Of a stretch of DNA of 64,000 nt, positions 59,519 to 64,000 are shown piece after piece. The position numbers were made by a program, and so were the translations under genes. Each line of letters opens with the position of its first letter. Position 1 is the stretch's first letter. The notes beneath the pieces are model-generated. The model was not told where the DNA came from and searched no databases. It saw only the letters and a program-made list of their open reading frames with translations. This DNA is from Mesorhizobium sophorae (GTDB taxonomy: Bacteria; Pseudomonadota; Alphaproteobacteria; Rhizobiales; Rhizobiaceae): positions 62,001 through 126,000 of the forward strand of contig NZ_NNRI01000011.1 of the NCBI RefSeq assembly GCF_002270415.1. Direction: 5' to 3'.

Positions 59519-59814
59519 TTGACTCTCGTGTTTCTAGTTGGGCAAGCCGACATCAAGAGGACGGGAACCGCCAATTCGGGAAAAATGCTGCTAAAACACA
59601 GCTGGCCCAGATACCGTGCAGCGTGCGGGTCATTCCATGTCGATCTTATGTGTTGCCCTCGGCAGGGGCACGTGGCAGCCGCGCTGCGGGTTACGATCCC
59701 GCGATGGGGCAAACCCGGAAAAGAAAATCGCGCCGGATTTTGAAAGTAGCGTTCATACGACCATAGTTGGTGAAGCAATCCGGGAAGTCAAGACAACGGT
59801 CTCTTAGACGTGCG

Positions 59815-60120
59815 TCATACTGCCGATCTCCTCCTTGCCGTTTCAGAGTTTTTGCCCCGCATTGTCTGATGTGTCCTCCAGCCTGCCAGATCTATGGTGA
59901 CGATGTCGTCGGCGGAGAATGTGTCGTTGCCGAGAGCAACCCTCTCCACAACCTTTCCATGGTCGAGTTTCTGCCAGTAACCGGCGCGCGGTCTCGCAAT
60001 GTCGTGATGGTCGCAAGCCCGCGCGATATGCTGGTCGCGGACGCCATGATCCCTGGCGATCTCCGTCATCGGCTTGGACCAAACCAATTCATAGAGCTCG
60101 GCGCGGCTCAATTTCAGCAT
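59815..60120 (-). pseudogene. Truncated DNA-binding-type protein
   Basis: 101 residues. The first 50 (LSRAELYELVWSKPMTEIAR, DHGVRDQHIARACDHHDIAR, PRAGYWQKLDHGK) match the N-terminus of a rhizobial hypothetical protein family with a helix-turn-helix that is usually much longer. The frame then ends after an Arg-rich tail. It may be a broken gene left by earlier rearrangements. GGAG precedes the ATG. Confidence 0.5.
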
Positions 60121-60697
60121 TCGATCGCTCCGGTAGTCTACAACCAGCCGGACGACGCCATCATGTCGGCCGGCCCGGGTTTCTCAGCTTCTCTGGTGTT
60201 CAAATGCCCTTCAGCAAATTGCCCTCAGCCCGCACGATGAAGGCGACCAGCAGCAACCAGTAGCCATAAGCACCGAAAGCGCCAAGCTGGATACCGATTA
60301 CCGGCAGCAGCGACATGACCGCCAGAACGATGGCGACGATTACACGATCTTGTGGGTGCGCTCAATCGCATGAGGTCTCTCTCCGTTTCCCGCCCGAAGA
60401 GCAACATCCCACCATAGTCGACTAAGCTATTCGAGGAATCAGAACGCTGGATCAAACTGCTCAAAATTATTTCGGGATAATTTCTGCCCTGTTAAGGGAC
60501 CGTCTGCATCGAGAGGGCGACAGCCACGTTCTGGATTTTCCTGGTAGTCCGAGAGGAGGGACCTCGCCGGGTGGATTCGGCCGCAACGGAAAGCAATCAT
60601 CTAGAATACTGAATCGAGCACGCCGCATGGAGGGCTTCTCCTAGCTGATGTCTGCAAGCGGCCTGCTGCGTGGGCTGAGCAAAGCCGCACTCGCGGT
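60121..60697. other. 577-bp gap with remnants
   Basis: No full gene. A minus-strand 38-residue frame (60200-60316) encodes a hydrophobic stretch (MSLLPVIGIQLGAFGAYGYW, LLLVAFIVRAEG), extended upstream by VIVAIVLAV without a start codon, so it is probably the tail of a small membrane protein that has lost its start. The rest (60320-60697) shows nothing I can assign. Confidence 0.35.
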
Positions 60698-61204
60698 TCA
60701 TCCGGGAACGATCGCGTTCCAGGCGACAATGACCAGGACAAGTCCGGCCAGAATTTGAATCGCCCTTGTGATCGCATCCACGAGGCCTGGCCGCGTTTCC
60801 AGAAGCCTGACAAGCTGCTGGCGGAAGAACACGGCCGCTAGCGCCACGACGGACAGCGTGAAGGCTACCCCAAGCATCATCGTCACCGCGAAGGCAACGC
60901 CTGCCTGCGGGACGCCGCGCGTGATCGCGAACGTCATGACGAACAGCGTCAGCGGGCATGGGATCAGGCCCGCCATAACACCGACCATCGAGCCTTCGCG
61001 GTTGCCGTGGTGTTGATGGTGCTCCCCTCGAAAGGCCTGCCACAGCATCCCGAGGCCGATCACGCCGAGCAGGCCCCGGCCGATGTCGCCTGCATCGGCA
61101 ACGAGGTTGCTATTGCGGGCGGCTTTCAGAAATCCTCGGGCAATCAGAACCCTTCCTGAAACGAAAGCGGCGTCTTTTTTCTTTGTTGACCCGATCCTAA
61201 CCAT
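60698..61204 (-). pseudogene. Nickel/cobalt efflux transporter (RcnA/NicO) fragment
   Basis: Only the C-terminal half is recognisable: VIGLGMLWQAFRGEHHQHHG, GLIPCPLTLFVMTFAITRGV, TLSVVALAAVFFRQQLVRLL and a final hydrophobic segment. Full NicO/RcnA transporters have about 280-380 residues with six segments; here the N-terminal segments are missing and replaced by unrelated sequence (IGSTKKKDAAFVSGRVLIAR). It is thus a truncated relic, and unlikely to work. Confidence 0.65.
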
Positions 61205-61329
61205 GCACAGCCCCTTGAAGCGTAGCCATGGGAATGGACGCTCTATTTCAAGGCAACCGAACTGACCCTGCATGACACGTTGACCGTCGGGTCCGATCTC
61301 CCGAATGCGTCCCAAGACGATAGAAACAA

Positions 61330-61669
61330 TGTGACAGTGAAGCGGGGCATATCCGCGAAACTACACCCTTTCGGCGCGACGTGGCCTCCCTCTTACTCTA
61401 TGTTCGGAACAGACCGGACAATTAATGAGATAAGTCTTTCGATAATGCCATCCGTGGTTGACGGCGAGCAGGAGCAATGCTTGGCTTGGGGCCTCGTAAG
61501 CTACACGGCTGAGATTGATTTCCGCAGCGAAACCACTCCCGACTGTCTTGGCTTCTACCTGATCGTGAGCCCTGACAGGTTTGCTCGGTTTGTGGAGATG
61601 GTCGCCACCTCTGCCGTGGAGGAAGTGTTACTCTTTGTGGGCCGGGTGCCCGGCTTCTATTCCGATTGG
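61330..61669 (+). pseudogene. Hypothetical gene, N-terminal part, interrupted by IS
   Basis: The plus-strand frame encodes TVKRGISAKLHPFGATWPPS, IMPSVVDGEQEQCLAWGLVS and LIVSPDRFARFVEMVATSAV, ending VGRVPGFYSDW. The start is uncertain (GTG near 61330 or TTG at 61280). The coding frame is cut after Trp (TGG 61667-61669) by the IS at 61670. The remainder continues in the same frame from 62981. No family known. Confidence 0.6.
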
Positions 61670-62972
61670 AGGTCTCGAAAAACCTCCCCATTTTGACCGG
61701 TTTGTGATTCACTGCCGTTGCGATTTGGAAGGAGGGATTGGATGCGGGGACAGGCCGGGTTCTGGGATATCGATGAGCGCTATGCTCGGCTAAGCGAAGC
61801 CGGCGATCCCCTGGAGAAGTTGAACGCCGTTGTGCCGTGGGAGGTTTTCCGCAAGCCTTTGGCCAAGGTGCTGAAGCGCTCGGACGGCGCCAGGGGCGGT
61901 CGTCCTGCCTACGACCCGGTGATGATGTTCAAGATCATGGTGCTGCAGGCGCTCTACGGGCTGTCCGACGACCAGGCCGAGTTCCAGATCCAGGACCGGC
62001 TGTCCTTCATGCGCTTCCTCGGACTGGGGCTCGGCGACAGAGTGCCAGACGCCAAGACGATTTGGCTGTTTCGCGAGCATCTGACGCAGGCCTGCGCGGT
62101 GGAGAACCTGTTTGCCCGCTTCGACAAGCACCTCGCCAAGGCCGGCTATCTGGCGATGGGCGGGCAGATCGTCGACGCCACCATCGTGGCGGCGCCGAAG
62201 CAGCGCAACACCGACGCCGAGAAGGCCGACATCAAGGCGGGCAAGGTGCCGGACGCATGGAAGGAGAAGCCGGCCAAGCTGCGCCAGAAGGATCGCGATG
62301 CCCGCTGGACGGTGAAGTTCTCCAAGGCCAAGGTCGCCGAGGAGGGAAAGGCGCAGCAGCGCGACATCGCCATTCCCGCTTTCGGCTACAAGAACCATGC
62401 CGCCATCGACCGCCGGCACGGCTTCATCCGCGGCTGGAACGTCACGAGCGCATCCGCCTATGACGGCGCGCAGCTTCGCAACGTGCTCAACCGCGCCAAT
62501 ACCGGGTCTACGGTCTGGGCCGACACCGCCTATCGCTCGAAGAAGAACGAGGAGTGGCTCGACCGGAACGGATATGTCTCCGAAATCCACCACAAGAAGC
62601 CGAAGGGCCGGCCTATGAGCGAAGCGACGTCGCGGGCCAACGGCCGGCGCTCAAAGACCCGAGCCTTCGTCGAGCACGTCTTCGCCCGTCAGAAGGCGCA
62701 GATGAAACTCTTCATCCGCACGATCGGCATCGCCCGCGCCAGGACCAAGATCGGCATGACGAACCTCGCCTACAATCTGATGCGCTACGTCTGGCACCAG
62801 GGGCGAACTGCGCCTGCATGACGCCAAAAGCGGCGGAAAACGCCGCCGCGACGCCAAACTTGGCACCCAGCATCAACCTCAACGACCAAAACCGAAGCCA
62901 CTTCCCGCCATCAGCCCGGGCCGAACCGCTTTGCCGCCCCACAGGTCTCGGAAATGCCGTAGTTCGAGGTGC
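61670..62972 (+). mobile_element. IS5-family insertion sequence
   Basis: About 1.3 kb with one transposase gene. Left edge AGGTCTCGAAAAACC, right edge (minus strand) GCACCTCGAACTAC; they share CTCGAA and a later AC, an imperfect terminal inverted repeat. CCGATTGG stands directly outside both edges (61662-61669 and 62973-62980), consistent with a target duplication of up to 8 bp. Boundaries were set by this repeat. Confidence 0.75.
61742..62821 (+). CDS. IS5-family transposase
   Basis: A 359-residue DDE transposase of the IS5 subgroup: RGGRPAYDPVMMFKIMVLQA, LYGLSDDQAEFQIQDRLSFM, FLGLGLGDRVPDAKTIWLFR. The catalytic Asp are in GGQIVDATIVAAP and VWADTAYRSKK, and Glu in AFVEHVFARQKAQM. The start MRGQAGFW is chosen at 61742. 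The frame is intact, so the element may be active. Confidence 0.93.
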   Translation: MRGQAGFWDIDERYARLSEAGDPLEKLNAVVPWEVFRKPLAKVLKRSDGARGGRPAYDPVMMFKIMVLQALYGLSDDQAEFQIQDRLSFMRFLGLGLGDRVPDAKTIWLFREHLTQACAVENLFARFDKHLAKAGYLAMGGQIVDATIVAAPKQRNTDAEKADIKAGKVPDAWKEKPAKLRQKDRDARWTVKFSKAKVAEEGKAQQRDIAIPAFGYKNHAAIDRRHGFIRGWNVTSASAYDGAQLRNVLNRANTGSTVWADTAYRSKKNEEWLDRNGYVSEIHHKKPKGRPMSEATSRANGRRSKTRAFVEHVFARQKAQMKLFIRTIGIARARTKIGMTNLAYNLMRYVWHQGRTAPA

Positions 62973-63481
62973 CCGATTGGTCGCCATCGACCTCAACAAA
63001 TCGGATTAAGATATTGGCCGACAAAAGCGCCCAGAAGATCGAGATTCCAGCCGATTGCGAGATCGATCCTCCGCGACTCGGCCCGGCGCAATACGCGCAG
63101 CTCCACATTCGCTGTGCGGCCGAACTTTCGAAGGCTGCACCGAAAGCACCGGAGGGGGCGGCGGACGAAATACACGACAAGGAGAGCGCTGAGGAGCAGG
63201 CCAACCGTGGCCACGCCGCGGCTGCGGAAGACACGGAGGAGTGGAGTGATAGCGATGCAAGTACGGAAGACTTGGCTGACCCGATTGTTCAGGCTCAACC
63301 CGACCACCGACCACCGGCCGCCGGCCGCCGACCCTCAAACGGTCGGCCTCCTGTCCTCCATACGGATTGCAGTGTGGGTCATTGCCGGCCTCTTGCTGTT
63401 GATACTGATCAACTTGCGGCTATAGCTCTTAGGGAAATGGCACCGCTAGATGACGACCGAAGAACGCAAATATCCCGGTGA
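62973..63481 (+). pseudogene. Hypothetical gene, C-terminal part, behind IS
   Basis: Following the right copy of CCGATTGG the frame reads DWSPSTSTNRIKILADKSAQ, then KIEIPADCEIDPPRLG. GAT-TGG falls in the same codon phase as in the N-terminal part at 61664-61669, so removing the IS and one repeat gives a continuous protein. The acidic, low-complexity region after about residue 55 overlaps the small membrane gene at 63255 and may not all belong to the original gene. Confidence 0.55.
63255..63425 (+). CDS. 56-residue single-pass membrane protein
   Basis: ATG at 63255, TAG at 63423-63425: MQVRKTWLTRLFRLNPTTDH then a proline-rich linker and the membrane segment SIRIAVWVIAGLLLLILINL. A GGAGG-type site lies about 14 nt upstream. 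Placed 24 bp before the next gene, it may be co-transcribed with it. No family known. Confidence 0.5.
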   Translation: MQVRKTWLTRLFRLNPTTDHRPPAADPQTVGLLSSIRIAVWVIAGLLLLILINLRL

Positions 63482-63992
63482 TCTGGCATCCGCGCAGCAG
63501 GTCCATGAGCTGGCGGAAGAATACCGCAAGGCGGCAAACCACCTCCTTCAGCTCGGCCGACCCGGCAAGCCGCTTAGCCGGGCGCCGTTCAGATTGGCGG
63601 CGATCCATGCGATCGAACTCTATTTGACCGCGCTCTTGCTCCACCGTGGGCATAACCCCAATCAGATCCGCAAGATGCAGCATGACCTGTCGGAGCGCAC
63701 GGATCGCGCCATCGAGGCAGGCCTGCGCCTTCGCGCGAAAACAGCCAGGCATCTCCAGTCCCTCAGCCAGAACCGGGAATATCTCGTCACCCGCTACGGC
63801 CCCGAACTTGCCGCGACCGCCTCGCAGATAAACCGCCTCACCGCCACCCTTGAACAGGTGGCGGCAAAGGTCACTGTGTTGATGGCGCTGCCGTCAGGAT
63901 CGCAGCGGGCAGGCCTACCTGCCGCCGGCGAGGTTCAAGGCCGGGACTCGGCGGCCTCCTCGTCTGCTGCGACAGCTAATCCAATGACATGA
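63450..63992 (+). CDS. Hypothetical protein with HEPN-like helices
   Basis: A 180-residue helical protein. FRLAAIHAIELYLTALLLHR followed by NPNQIRKMQHDLSERTDRAI recalls small HEPN proteins (a helix with H-x-x-E-L-x-L, then a nucleic acid partner helix), but no R-x4-H motif is seen. The Ala/Ser-rich tail is disordered. It lies at the right edge of the window, so its neighbours cannot be judged. The family is uncertain. Confidence 0.6.
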   Translation: MTTEERKYPGDLASAQQVHELAEEYRKAANHLLQLGRPGKPLSRAPFRLAAIHAIELYLTALLLHRGHNPNQIRKMQHDLSERTDRAIEAGLRLRAKTARHLQSLSQNREYLVTRYGPELAATASQINRLTATLEQVAAKVTVLMALPSGSQRAGLPAAGEVQGRDSAASSSAATANPMT

Positions 63993-64000
63993 TGCACCAG

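Noticed and set aside
62941..62955. AGGTCTCGGAAA as right IS end
   Set aside because: It has the same orientation as the left end, not inverted; the border at 62972 with CCGATTGG fits better.
62993..63307. Minus-strand hydrophobic frame near the IS
   Set aside because: It is antisense to the rejoined frame of the IS-split gene, which is supported by the duplication and codon phase.

Overview
The window looks like a chromosomal segment of a high-GC alphaproteobacterium of the Mesorhizobium/Phyllobacteriaceae kind. The reasons are the de novo purine genes purC, purS and purQ in one row with purL and purB nearby, the F1FO-ATPase zeta inhibitor, several DUF1127-type small proteins, a Pr6Pr membrane protein, and intergenic mosaic palindromes of the sort common in rhizobia. 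This assignment rests on family recognition, not on a database search.

1-46.6 kb is ordinary chromosome. 1-12.1 kb holds purL (cut by the window edge), a MocR regulator, a GST group, purQ, a frameshifted kptA, purS, purC, the zeta inhibitor, an HpcH/HpaI aldolase, a small hydrolase, a VOC protein and purB. 12.2-16.1 kb holds membrane and secreted proteins, a P1-type aminopeptidase and an ABC substrate-binding protein. 16.2-22.1 kb is a compact row that prepares molybdenum hydroxylases: flavin reductase, CoxD-like MoxR ATPase, CoxE-like VWA protein, RidA, split XdhC halves and a MoeA-like/MocA-like fusion. No hydroxylase structural subunits are in the window. 22-28.4 kb has secreted proteins, DUF1993, a J-domain-like protein with an apparent ATC start, an aldo/keto reductase and a NifS-like enzyme. 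28.4-34.5 kb is a tight six-gene minus-strand operon that looks catabolic. 34.6-46.6 kb mixes hydrolases, UppP, a GH25 lysozyme-like lipoprotein, a LysR regulator divergent from a DUF1127 gene, and small secreted proteins.

46.9-58.9 kb is an accessory island built on a Tn7-like transposon. The minus-strand row tnsA-tnsB-tnsC-tniQ (56.6 to 50.6 kb) is flanked by two related Abi_2/HEPN proteins. Beside the start of each HEPN gene, on the opposite strand, lies a candidate small RNA with the same small hairpin and an intrinsic terminator. This looks like a duplicated HEPN toxin/RNA module carried by the transposon. The left side carries two 127-bp, nearly identical end sequences with CAAAGTTGT motifs, and an inverted partner between them. 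They define a 1.29-kb mini-element (46882-48175) placed 5 bp from the main element. No CRISPR array or cas gene is present.

58.9-64 kb is a decaying zone: an Rnk-like gene, a truncated DNA-binding-type protein, an N-terminally truncated nickel/cobalt exporter, and a hypothetical gene split by an IS5-family element. The IS is flanked by an 8-bp direct repeat, and the reading frame joins exactly when the IS is removed.
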